This document shows, in pieces, positions 1 through 7,473 of a stretch of 7,473 bases of DNA. Source of the DNA: Bacteroidales bacterium. Its GTDB lineage: Bacteria; Bacteroidota; Bacteroidia; Bacteroidales; JAAUTT01. The stretch is from NCBI GenBank assembly GCA_012031335.1, contig JAAUTT010000197.1, positions 1 to 7,473 of the forward strand, written 5' to 3'. How positions within the stretch are numbered: position 1 is the stretch's first letter; each line of letters opens with the position of its first letter. The notes below the pieces were generated by a model. That model was not told where the DNA came from, made no database searches, and saw nothing but the letters and a program-made list of their open reading frames with translations. The position numbers and the translations under genes are program-made.

Positions 1-38
1 CGATGCCTAAAAAGTATATATTCTTTATATTATTTATG

Positions 39-1164
39 TCAGTCATGTATCAGTTTCAAAATTTCCTGAGCAATTCGTTTTGCCGAATCCTTTTGAGCTA
101 ATCCGGCGATATTATAAGCTAACCTCCGCATTTCATCCTCATTTCTTATGAGGGTGAGCATGTTATCGGTGAGCATTTGTTTTGCATCCTGGTCTTTAAC
201 CAAAATGGCAGCACTTTTATTTGTTAATGCCAAAGCATTTTTGGTTTGATGATCCTCTGCCACATTAGGCGATGGTACTAATATACTAGCTTTTGCCACC
301 AGGCATAGTTCTGAAATTGTTCCGGCACCAGCCCTGGATATAACCAGGTCGGCAGCGGCATAAGCCAGATCCATACGCGATATAAAGGCCATGGTTTTAA
401 CATTCAATGCACCCGAAGCATCGGTTTTAAGTTTCATTTCATCATAATACCGCGATCCTGTTTGCCAGATAATCTGAATATCGGTGTTTTTTAAACGACC
501 GAGATTTTCTGCAATGCTATAGTTAATGGTACGAGCACCTAAACTGCCTCCCAGTATCAATAAAGTCTTTAGAGAATTGTCCAGTCCAAAAAAGGATATT
601 GCTTCTGCTTTTTTTCCTGTAACTTCATTCAAATCCTGCCGAACCGGATTACCGGTGAGTATTATTTTTTCAGCAGGGAAAAAACGTTCCATTCCTTCAT
701 AGGCAACGCAAATCCTGGCTGCTTTTTTTCGCCAGCAGTTTATTGGTTACACCTGCATATGAGTTCTGTTCCTGAATAACAGTTGGTATTCCTTTTTGGG
801 AAGCTATTCGCAGGAGCGGACCACTGGCATAGCCACCTACGCCCACGGCTATATCAGGCTTAAATTCGGATATTATTTTTTTTGCTTTCAGGAGGCTATA
901 CATCAATTGAACAATAACCTTAATATTGCCAAACGACAATTTCCTTTGGAAGCCCGATATTGGTAATCCGGTAATTTTATAACCTGCTGCCGGTACTTTT
1001 TCCATTTCCATACGTCCCAAAGCTCCCACAAACAGGATTTCCATATCCGGTTGCAATGCCTTCAGCGCATTAGCTATGGATATTGCGGGGAATATATGTC
1101 CCCCTGTACCTCCACCGCTAATAATGATTTTTTTATGCTGCTTCTTGTTCTCCACCGGATTCAT
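39..1164 (-). CDS. murG: MurG, UDP-GlcNAc:undecaprenyl-PP-MurNAc-pentapeptide GlcNAc transferase (frame broken once)
   Basis: MurG transfers GlcNAc from UDP-GlcNAc to lipid I, giving lipid II, on the inner face of the membrane (GT28 family). Two pieces are seen: 697-1164 encodes the N-terminal acceptor-binding domain and 39-692 the C-terminal UDP-GlcNAc domain. Removing one A from the A7 run (plus-strand T7, 723-729) joins them into a 374-residue protein, the normal family length. In the joined numbering the motifs are [11 protein letters not shown] (17-27), [10 protein letters not shown] (107-116), QEQNSYAG (131-138), the join [14 protein letters not shown] (145-158), [11 protein letters not shown] (204-214), [11 protein letters not shown] (276-286) and [14 protein letters not shown] (297-310). 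The start is the ATG at 1164, 12 codons before the glycine-rich loop. It lies 62 bases after ftsW. The frame change is probably a sequence error, because both halves are fully conserved. Confidence 0.96.
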
Positions 1165-1226
1165 TATTATTATCAGTTTGCTTTTTTGTTATTTTCTTTT
1201 ATCTTCTTTTTTTTACAGAAGGCTCC

Positions 1227-2363
1227 TTAGGCTCTTTTTGCTTTTTTTGCAGGACGACTTACGCTCAGAATAATACCAAGAGCGAAGCATGTAAATAATT
1301 GCGATGATCCTCCCATACTTACAAGCGGCAGTGTTTGCCCTGTAACAGGAAACAGGTTTACAGCCACAGCCATATTAATCATAGCCTGGAATACGAGTAT
1401 AACCGTCAGTCCAATAGCCAGAAATGCCGGAAATGTCCGGTCGCTTTTTCGGACAATAATACCTGCTCTGAACAGAAGCCAGAGATAGAGAAACATAATT
1501 GTTAAACCACCCGCCAAACCATATTCTTCAACAATAATGGCATAAATAAAATCGGAGTAGGGGTGAGGCAGAAAATTTCGCTGGGTGCTGTTTCCCGGAC
1601 CTTTACCGATAATTCCACCTGTAGCAATGGCTATTTTGGCCTGTTCGGCCTGAAAGTTGTCTTCACTCTCGCCCGAAACAAAATGTTCGATACGATTCTG
1701 CCAAACCTTGATACGTCCTTCATGCTTGGTTAGAAGTGAGATACCGATAAACATTCCTCCCAGAACAACTCCAATTCCTACCAGTGCCAAAATTTGTTTC
1801 ATTTTAACACGACCAATAAACATAAGTACCAGACTGGTAAAGAAAAGTATGGCTGCTGTGCTGAAGTTGGCAGGGAAAATTAAAATGCATACCAAAGCCA
1901 CAGGAGCCAATAAGGGTATGAATGCTTTTTTAAAATCTTTAATATCCTCCTGTTTAAGCGAAAGCAGTCGTGCCAGATACATGATGAGTGCAAGTTTGGC
2001 AAAGTCGGATGTTTGAATGGTAAGTCCCAAACCCGGAAGGGTAAGCCAGCGCTGAGCCTGATTGAGATTTGTTCCGAATGCCAGGGTTATACCAAGCAGT
2101 GGTATGCACAGAAAAAGAAGTAACTGTGATAATCTCGAGTAAAGCTGGTAAGGTATATGGTGTGTGACAAATGTGATCATCAGGCCGATGAACATATATG
2201 TCAGATGTTTAAGTATATAATAATTGGTATTCCCATGCTGGTATTTATAGGCCAGGGTACCTGTGGCACTGTAAACAGCCAGCAACGAAATAAGTGAGAG
2301 TGCAATTATTACCCCCCAGATTACTCCATCGCCATGGAAATACTTTTTTAAAGAATCGTTCAT
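1227..2363 (-). CDS. ftsW: FtsW, septal SEDS-family peptidoglycan glycosyltransferase
   Basis: FtsW is the multi-pass SEDS membrane enzyme that polymerises lipid II at the division site, working with the class B penicillin-binding protein FtsI, which lies upstream in this cluster. The 378-residue product is strongly hydrophobic with about ten membrane segments. Family signatures visible are VYSATG (30-35), PANFSTAAI (164-172), GGIIGKGPGNS (249-259), LPHPYSDFIYAIIVEEYG (265-282) and TGQTLPLVSMGGSS (341-354). D271 in the SDFI segment corresponds to the Asp considered catalytic in SEDS proteins. FtsW rather than RodA is chosen from its place between murD and murG; sequence alone would leave some doubt. 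The ATG at 2363 follows murD after 72 bases. The lysine-rich C-terminus is short (PAKKAKRA), and a shift of one base would give a longer KEPKEP-containing tail, so the exact end is uncertain. Confidence 0.95.
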   Translation of the reverse strand: MNDSLKKYFHGDGVIWGVIIALSLISLLAVYSATGTLAYKYQHGNTNYYILKHLTYMFIGLMITFVTHHIPYQLYSRLSQLLLFLCIPLLGITLAFGTNLNQAQRWLTLPGLGLTIQTSDFAKLALIMYLARLLSLKQEDIKDFKKAFIPLLAPVALVCILIFPANFSTAAILFFTSLVLMFIGRVKMKQILALVGIGVVLGGMFIGISLLTKHEGRIKVWQNRIEHFVSGESEDNFQAEQAKIAIATGGIIGKGPGNSTQRNFLPHPYSDFIYAIIVEEYGLAGGLTIMFLYLWLLFRAGIIVRKSDRTFPAFLAIGLTVILVFQAMINMAVAVNLFPVTGQTLPLVSMGGSSQLFTCFALGIILSVSRPAKKAKRA

Positions 2364-2435
2364 TTACTCTTTTTACCTATTTATTGTTTTCCAATTTATT
2401 CTCTTTCATATATGTCAATAACCACCGGCAATTAA

Positions 2436-3779
2436 TCATAATTCACGTACTGTTTCTTTAAACTGTCGGCCGCGGTCTTCATAATTATCAAACAGGTCGA
2501 AACTAGCGCAGGCGGGAGATAAGAGAACGACATCGCCATTTTTGGCCTGTTTATAGGCTGCTTTTACAGCATCAGCAATAGAATGCGTATCCACAATTAC
2601 AGGTGCAATTCCCTCAAATGCCTTTAACAGTTTGGTATTATCTTTACCCAGGCAAATCAAAGCTTTTACTTTTTCCTTCACCAAATCGTAGAGTTCTGAA
2701 TAATCATTGCCTTTATCCAGTCCGCCGGCAATCCAGACAATTTTCGACGACTGACATTCCAATGCATACCAGGTGGAATTGACATTGGTAGCCTTCGAGT
2801 CGTTTATATAGTCCACTCCATGGATTTTCAATACATATTCCAGGCGATGTTCTACTCCCTGGAAATCAGTAAGACTTTCGCGAATTACTTCCTTCCTTAT
2901 TTCCAGTACTTTGGCTGCTATTCCAGCAGCCATGGAATTGTAAGTGTTGTGTTTCCCTTTGAGAGAAAGTTCCTCGAGCGACATGGTAAAATCATCTTCA
3001 TGGTAGTTGATGATCATACTGTTGTTTTCCACAAATGCTCCCGGACGATGCGTGTGTTTCACCGAAAAAGGCAGTTTTTGTGAAGTGAGAACTATCTTTT
3101 CTAACTCGCGGATGGTTACATCATCATCGGAACAAAAGATGAAGAATTGATCTTTTGTAAGATTTTGAGTAATCCTGAATTTAGAGTTAATATAGTTTTG
3201 CAGGTTATATTCGTAACGGTCGAGATGGTCGGGAGTGATATTCAGTAAAATAGCAATATCCGCCCGGAAATCGTACATTCCGTCGAGCTGAAAACTGCTT
3301 AGTTCAATAACATAATAATCAAAATCTTCTTCAGCCACCGACCAGGCAAAGCTTTTACCTACATTTCCTGCCAAACCTACATTTAGGCCCGCTTTGCGAA
3401 GCATATGATAAAGCAGGGTTGTGGTGGTTGTTTTACCATTGCTACCGGTTATACATATTTTTTTGGCATCGGTATATCGGCCGGCAAATTCTATTTCGGA
3501 GATAATGGGAATACCATTCTCTCTGATTTTCTTAACAATGGGAGTTTTTTCGGCTATACCAGGACTTTTTATAACCTCTGTAGCATTGAGGATAAGGTCT
3601 TCGGTATGCTGCCCTTCTTCATAGTTAAGTCCATACCTGTCAAGTGTTTCCTTATATTTTGGCTTTATAATCCCAAAATCGGAGATAAAAACATCAAACC
3701 CTTTCTTCCGGGCAAGGATAGCTGCGCCCAGACCGCTTTCGGCCGCACCCAGAATTACTATGCGTTTAATTTTCGTCAT
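2436..3779 (-). CDS. murD: MurD, UDP-N-acetylmuramoyl-L-alanine--D-glutamate ligase
   Basis: MurD is the cytoplasmic ATP-dependent ligase that adds D-glutamate to UDP-MurNAc-L-Ala. The 447-residue frame is intact and of family length. The N-terminal UDP-binding domain has LGAAESGLGAA (10-20). The central ATPase domain has the P-loop TGSNGKTTT (111-119), ELSSFQLD (159-166), LNITPDHLDRY (179-189), with K200 in NSKFRI as the likely carbamylated lysine, and GKHNTYNSMAA (275-285). The C-terminal domain has EHRLE (310-314), NDSKATN (326-332) and SPACASFDLFDNYEDRG (421-437). ELSSFQLD and the SPACASFD block separate it from MurC, MurE and MurF. It starts at the ATG at 3779, only 6 bases after the mraY stop, which implies cotranscription. 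Nothing unusual is seen. Confidence 0.97.
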   Translation of the reverse strand: MTKIKRIVILGAAESGLGAAILARKKGFDVFISDFGIIKPKYKETLDRYGLNYEEGQHTEDLILNATEVIKSPGIAEKTPIVKKIRENGIPIISEIEFAGRYTDAKKICITGSNGKTTTTTLLYHMLRKAGLNVGLAGNVGKSFAWSVAEEDFDYYVIELSSFQLDGMYDFRADIAILLNITPDHLDRYEYNLQNYINSKFRITQNLTKDQFFIFCSDDDVTIRELEKIVLTSQKLPFSVKHTHRPGAFVENNSMIINYHEDDFTMSLEELSLKGKHNTYNSMAAGIAAKVLEIRKEVIRESLTDFQGVEHRLEYVLKIHGVDYINDSKATNVNSTWYALECQSSKIVWIAGGLDKGNDYSELYDLVKEKVKALICLGKDNTKLLKAFEGIAPVIVDTHSIADAVKAAYKQAKNGDVVLLSPACASFDLFDNYEDRGRQFKETVREL

Positions 3780-3785
3780 ATCTCT

Positions 3786-5035
3786 TTATCGTATTTTGAG
3801 CGTTACAATAGTTAAAATGGCCAGAATAATACCAATGATCCAGAAACGTGTAACAATTTTTGCTTCAGGGTATCCTTTTACCTGGTAATGATGATGAAGC
3901 GGAGCCATTTTAAAAATTCTTCGTCCTTCTCCGTATTTTTTGCGTGTATATTTGAAATAGCTTACCTGCATTATAACAGATAAATTCTCGATGATGAAAA
4001 TCCCACACAATATGGGTATTAAAAGTTCTTTGCGGATAAGCACGGCAAACACCGATATGATCCCTCCTAATGCCAAACTACCAGTATCGCCCATAAAAAC
4101 CTGGGCAGGGTAAGTGTTGTACCATAAAAATCCAACCGTTGCACCAATAAATGCAGCCATAAAAATTACCAGCTCGCCAGTATAAGGGAGGTACATAATA
4201 TTAAGGTAATCGGCATAAATGATATTGCCTGAAACATAAGCAAGTATTGCCAGTGTGGCTCCTATTATGGCTGATGTTCCGGAGGCTAGTCCATCGAGCC
4301 CATCTGTTATATTGGCACCATTGGATATGGCAGTTATTATAAATATTACAACGAGTGTGTAAACTATCCAGGCATATTTATTTGCCTTGTCGCCCATAAA
4401 CCATATAAGGGTGCTGTAATCGAATTCATGGTTTTTAAAGAAGGGTATCGTTGTTTTGTTCGATTTTTCTTCATGAATTACATAAGGAGTTGCGGCAGGA
4501 ACGTTATCAGGATTTTCCAGAGTCCCGGGCATTGTATTCATTGTTGTTGCCGGAAGCTTTTCGCGTATTACAACCCTGTCGTTAAAATGGATAGTGACTC
4601 CGATTATCAGACCCAGGGTTACCTGACCCAGAATTTTAAATTTACCGTGTAAGCCTTTTTTGTCTTTCTTAAAAACTTTAATATAATCATCGAGATATCC
4701 TACAAATCCAAGAGTTATGGTTGTTACAAGCATCAGGATAATATAGATATTAAGAATGTCGCATAGTAAGATGGCTGGTACCAGTATGGAAATCAGTATA
4801 ATAATTCCACCCATGGTAGGTGTTCCTTTTTTCTGCATTTGACCTTCCAGTCCCAGGTCGCGTATGGTTCACCAATCTGCTTCATTTGCAGGTAGCGTAT
4901 TAACCACTTGCCTATAAACAGAGCAATAAGTAACGAAAGGATAACTGCCAGAGAAGCTCTGAAAGAAATGTAGTGAAACACCCTTGCTCCCGGTATATCA
5001 AGCCTTTCAAGATATGAAAACAGATAGTACAACAT
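3786..5035 (-). CDS. mraY: MraY, phospho-N-acetylmuramoyl-pentapeptide transferase (frame broken once)
   Basis: MraY is the polytopic membrane enzyme that transfers phospho-MurNAc-pentapeptide from UMP to undecaprenyl phosphate, forming lipid I. An N-terminal piece starts at the ATG at 5035 ([16 protein letters not shown]) and runs to about 4867; the rest reads from there to 3786 in another frame. Adding one base near 4866-4870 restores [14 protein letters not shown] and gives 416 residues. Catalytic and family motifs in that numbering are LDDYIKV (115-121), [10 protein letters not shown] (242-251), [12 protein letters not shown] (314-325) and APLHHHY (378-384). It is longer than E. coli MraY (360 residues), mainly through a hydrophilic loop at about 150-206. 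In-frame ATGs up to 5086 lie inside murE; 5035 is preferred because the family begins with MLYYLF and it leaves a 10-base gap after murE. The missing base is probably a sequence error. Confidence 0.96.
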
Positions 5036-5045
5036 ACGCTCTATT

Positions 5046-6500
5046 TTAAAATTCAAATATTTCTCTGATAACTTCTTTATCATCAAAGTGGTGCTTCACT
5101 CCTTTGATTTCCTGATAATTCTCGTGACCCTTTCCTGCCACCAGAACAATATCTCCTTTTTTTGCAAGCGCAATAGCTGTTTTAATGGCTTCGCGCCTGT
5201 CAATAATAGTAAGTGTAATTCTGCGTGTATTAATATCCAGCCCCTGAGCCATATCAATTAAAATATCTGTCGGATCTTCACTTCTGGGATTATCGGATGT
5301 TAATATTAAACGATCACTGAGTTCGGCAGCTACTTTGGCCATAATGGGGCGTTTGGTTTTATCACGATCACCTCCTGCCCCGATAACTGTTATTATCTGT
5401 TGATCACCAGATCGTATCTGATATATTGTCTTCAGTACGTTTTCAATAGCATCGGGAGTGTGAGCATAGTCAACAATAGCTGTTATACCGGTCTGAGAAC
5501 GAATGTATTCGAACCTGCCCGATACAGAGGTCAGGCTGCTAAGTACCTCAAGTATTTCATCCTTATTTTGTTCCAGCAGAATGGCTGTTGCATAAACTCC
5601 AAGCAGGTTATAGGCATTGAATTCACCTATGAAATGTGTCCATACCTCTATACCGTCGATTTGCGTCAAGGTGCCGTCGAAATGACTTTCGATAATTTTA
5701 CATTTGAAGTCGGCCATAGTTTTTAAGGCAAAGGCGTATTTCCGGGCTTGTGTATTCTGGAGCATCACCTTTCCATTGCGGTCGTCCCCATTAATAAGTG
5801 CGAAGCTTCCTTTGGGCAATTCGTCAAAAAATTTCTTCTTTGCTTTAATATACTCATCAAAAGTTAAGTGAAAGTCCAGGTGGTCGTGTGTTATATTAGT
5901 GAATATAGCACCCTGAAATGTTAAACCTGCTATTCGTTCCTGAACAATGGCATGCGAGCTTACTTCCATAAAGCAAAATTCACATCCAGCTTCGACCATA
6001 GATGCCATAAGGGCATTTAGTTGCAAAGCATCGGGAGTTGTATGGGTGGCAGGTAATTCTTTTTGGTCGACAAAATATACTACCGTTGAAATCAATCCGC
6101 ATTTGTATCCCAATTTATTAAATAATTGATATAGTAAAGTAGCAGTGGTTGTTTTACCATTGGTTCCTGTTACACCTATCAGTTTCATTTTTTCGGAAGG
6201 CCGGCCAAAATAATTGGAGCACATTATTCCCAATGCTTTAGCGCTGTTTTCGACTTGAATATAGACAACACCCGGCATTCTTGGGGATGGTAATTCCTCA
6301 CATACAATTGCTGCAGCACCGTTTTCCAAAGCCATGGTGATATATTTGTGGCCATCCACAACAGTGCCACGGGTAGCTACAAAAACACAATCCAGGGTTA
6401 CTTTACGGCTATCAAAGCAAATCGCCGAAATCATTTTTCCGGTGTCGCCTTCAAGCTTTGTAACCCTGAGCCCTTGCAATATGTCGCTAATCGTTTTCAA
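5046..6500 (-). CDS. murE: MurE, UDP-MurNAc-L-Ala-D-Glu:meso-diaminopimelate ligase
   Basis: MurE is the cytoplasmic ATP-dependent ligase that adds the third residue of the stem peptide. The 484-residue frame is intact. It shows DSRKV (30-34) in the UDP-binding domain, P-loop TGTNGKTTT (111-119), HTTPDALQL (153-161), EVSSHAI (179-185), [11 protein letters not shown] (201-211), K221 in YIKAKKKFF as the probable carbamylated lysine, SGRFEYI (327-333), [14 protein letters not shown] (343-356) and [10 protein letters not shown] (456-465). DNPR at 403-406 (bases 5283-5294) is the signature of meso-DAP-adding enzymes; lysine-adding MurE differs here. The start is TTG at 6500: from the ftsI stop onward there is no in-frame ATG, the family N-terminus begins here, and AAAAGGA lies 6 bases upstream. 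A lost base in an A6 run could instead hide an ATG at 6529. Confidence 0.97.
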   Translation of the reverse strand: MKTISDILQGLRVTKLEGDTGKMISAICFDSRKVTLDCVFVATRGTVVDGHKYITMALENGAAAIVCEELPSPRMPGVVYIQVENSAKALGIMCSNYFGRPSEKMKLIGVTGTNGKTTTATLLYQLFNKLGYKCGLISTVVYFVDQKELPATHTTPDALQLNALMASMVEAGCEFCFMEVSSHAIVQERIAGLTFQGAIFTNITHDHLDFHLTFDEYIKAKKKFFDELPKGSFALINGDDRNGKVMLQNTQARKYAFALKTMADFKCKIIESHFDGTLTQIDGIEVWTHFIGEFNAYNLLGVYATAILLEQNKDEILEVLSSLTSVSGRFEYIRSQTGITAIVDYAHTPDAIENVLKTIYQIRSGDQQIITVIGAGGDRDKTKRPIMAKVAAELSDRLILTSDNPRSEDPTDILIDMAQGLDINTRRITLTIIDRREAIKTAIALAKKGDIVLVAGKGHENYQEIKGVKHHFDDKEVIREIFEF

Positions 6501-6506
6501 TATATA

Positions 6507-6513
6507 TCCTTTT
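6507..6513 (-). promoter_or_regulatory. Shine-Dalgarno-like site for the murE TTG start
   Basis: On the minus strand AAAAGGA lies 6 bases before the TTG at 6500, a good ribosome-binding spacing. It supports TTG as the murE start. Bacteroidota genes often lack such sites, and this region is very A-rich, so the match could be chance. Confidence 0.4.
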
Positions 6514-6539
6514 ACTTTTTTCTTTTCATTTATTGATTC

Positions 6540-7473
6540 TCAACCCATACTCATATTGAGGTAAATTGTACCACCCTGTTTAATTCGTGTGCCAGGTGCA
6601 ATGCTCTGTTTGGTAACTTTACCTCTTCCTTTTACAATAACCTTTAACCCGGCGTTCTCCAGTAAAAACAGGGCATCTTTAAGACCCATATCCACTACAT
6701 TCGGAACCAGTTGTTCAATTACAGTTCTTTTTTCGAACTCAATTTTATCATCCTTTCTCGAGGTTGTAACCCAATCGGATTTAACACGGTTTTTCACCGG
6801 AATATTCAATTCGTCCATCACGTAATCAAGTTCTCTGCGATTTCCGGTTTTTGAAAAAGGAAGATCCACTTTTGGATGGCTTTCCGATTCGATAATCGGG
6901 TGCCAGTTTAAACTTGTTGCATATACCTTATCGGCAATTTCCTTGAAAACCGGACCTGCTACTACATTGCCATAATACACGCTGTTGGAAGGAGAATTCA
7001 CCACAACAATACACGAATATTTTGGATCGTCGGCAGGGAAATAACCCACAAAAGAAGCCTGATAGCTTAGATCGATACGATAACCATCTTTGCCCTTGGC
7101 TATTTGCGCAGTACCTGTTTTGCCAGCTATCTTAAGTACTGAATCTCTAAGGTTTTTGGCTGTGCCCGAATCTACAACACCTGCCAGCATTTTTCTTAAG
7201 TTTTTTTAATCGTCGACCCTGAACATATCGAAGGATTGATGACCTCAGTATCAAAGCTCCGAATGATGTTGCCATGTTGGGTAATTTGTTTTACAAAGCG
7301 AGGTTTAACCATTTCGCCATCGTTAGCAACAGCATTGTATAAAGTAAGGATATGAATAGGAGCCAACCTCAGTTCGTATCCTATTGACATCATGGGGAGT
7401 GACCATCCCGACCAGTATTTATCACCCGGATATTTAATTTCGGGAACGCCTTCGCCACGGATTTCAATACCCA
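6540..7473 (-). CDS. ftsI: FtsI-type class B penicillin-binding protein with C-terminal PASTA domain (3' part, frame broken once)
   Basis: This is the septal DD-transpeptidase that cross-links peptidoglycan made by FtsW. Only the C-terminal part is present; the open frame runs off the right edge, so the SxxK and SxN motifs must lie outside. From 7473 it reads GIEIRGEGVPEIKYPGDKYW and SIGYELRLAPIHILTLYNAV (typical end of the transpeptidase domain), stops at 7196-7198, then resumes in another frame with MLAGVVDSGTAKNL. The third active-site motif KTG is at 7113-7121, followed by SYQASFVGYFPADDPKYS. A linker leads to one PASTA domain (about 6543-6710: VPNVVDMGLKDALFLLENAG). Its position before murE and the PASTA domain fit FtsI/SpoVD-like proteins of Bacteroidota. 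The frames join if one base is added, or two removed, near the A7 run at 7201-7207. I think this is a sequence error. Confidence 0.94.

Noticed and set aside
1..38. Start of a following gene, expected to be murC, or a terminator after murG.
   Set aside because: No ATG, GTG or TTG on the minus strand is found in these bases, and no hairpin with a T run is visible. The next gene must begin beyond the left edge.
723..729. Programmed frameshifting in murG.
   Set aside because: The join needs a +1 shift, the run is read as GCG AAA AAA AGC, and there is no evident stimulator. MurG is not known to use recoding.
1220..1234. Short direct repeat AGGCTC-CTT-AGGCTC at the end of ftsW.
   Set aside because: Only six bases long, in low-complexity lysine-rich coding sequence; no mobile element or attachment site is suggested.
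2391..2421. Promoter-like sequence before ftsW on the minus strand: TTG, 17 bases, TAAATTGG, resembling the Bacteroidota TTG / TAnnTTTG pattern.
   Set aside because: The spacing is shorter than the usual 19 or so and the -7 box is imperfect. AT-rich gaps give such matches by chance, and the gene is within a compact operon.
3405..3815. Open plus-strand frame of 136 codons opposite murD, and the other plus-strand frames in the window.
   Set aside because: They lie antisense to clearly conserved genes, show no recognisable motif and have compositions expected of shadow frames.
5036..5086. Longer mraY starting at the ATG at 5086, overlapping the murE end.
   Set aside because: The extra residues [17 protein letters not shown] come from murE sequence read in another frame, and MraY proteins of this type begin at MLYYLF.
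7196..7207. Programmed -1 frameshifting at the A7 run in ftsI.
   Set aside because: In the incoming frame the heptamer is T AAA AAA, which is not a canonical X XXY YYZ slippery site, and I know of no such control in ftsI. A homopolymer error is simpler.

Overview
The window is a continuous stretch of the division and cell wall (dcw) cluster of a bacterium that is very probably a member of the Bacteroidota. All genes lie on the minus strand. Read in the direction of transcription (right to left) the order is ftsI (3' part, with a C-terminal PASTA domain), murE, mraY, murD, ftsW, murG. This order, the enlarged MraY of about 416 residues, the ATP-grasp-independent Mur ligase set and the AT-rich DNA fit Bacteroidota. 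I cannot assign a genus. The DNPR motif in MurE predicts meso-diaminopimelate peptidoglycan.

Layout: 6540-7473 ftsI, cut by the right edge; 5046-6500 murE; 3786-5035 mraY; 2436-3779 murD; 1227-2363 ftsW; 39-1164 murG. Gaps are short (39, 10, 6, 72 and 62 bases), so this looks like one transcription unit. Positions 1-38 are AT-rich sequence after murG with no start codon for a following gene. No RNA gene, mobile element, CRISPR array or clear terminator is visible, and no stretch over 300 bases lacks a gene.

How the genes work together: MurE and MurD are cytoplasmic ligases that add meso-DAP and D-Glu to the UDP-MurNAc peptide. MraY moves the finished phospho-MurNAc-pentapeptide onto undecaprenyl phosphate (lipid I), and MurG adds GlcNAc to give lipid II. 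FtsW polymerises lipid II at the septum and FtsI cross-links the new strands.

The notable feature is that three of the six genes (murG, mraY, ftsI) are each broken by one small frame change, although the protein sequence on both sides is well conserved and continues in register. Two of the breaks are at or next to runs of seven A (minus strand). Because these genes are normally essential and nothing else looks decayed, I read the breaks as probable sequence or assembly errors and annotate each gene as one CDS. The end of ftsW and the start of murE may carry similar small errors. I found no previously undescribed system here.
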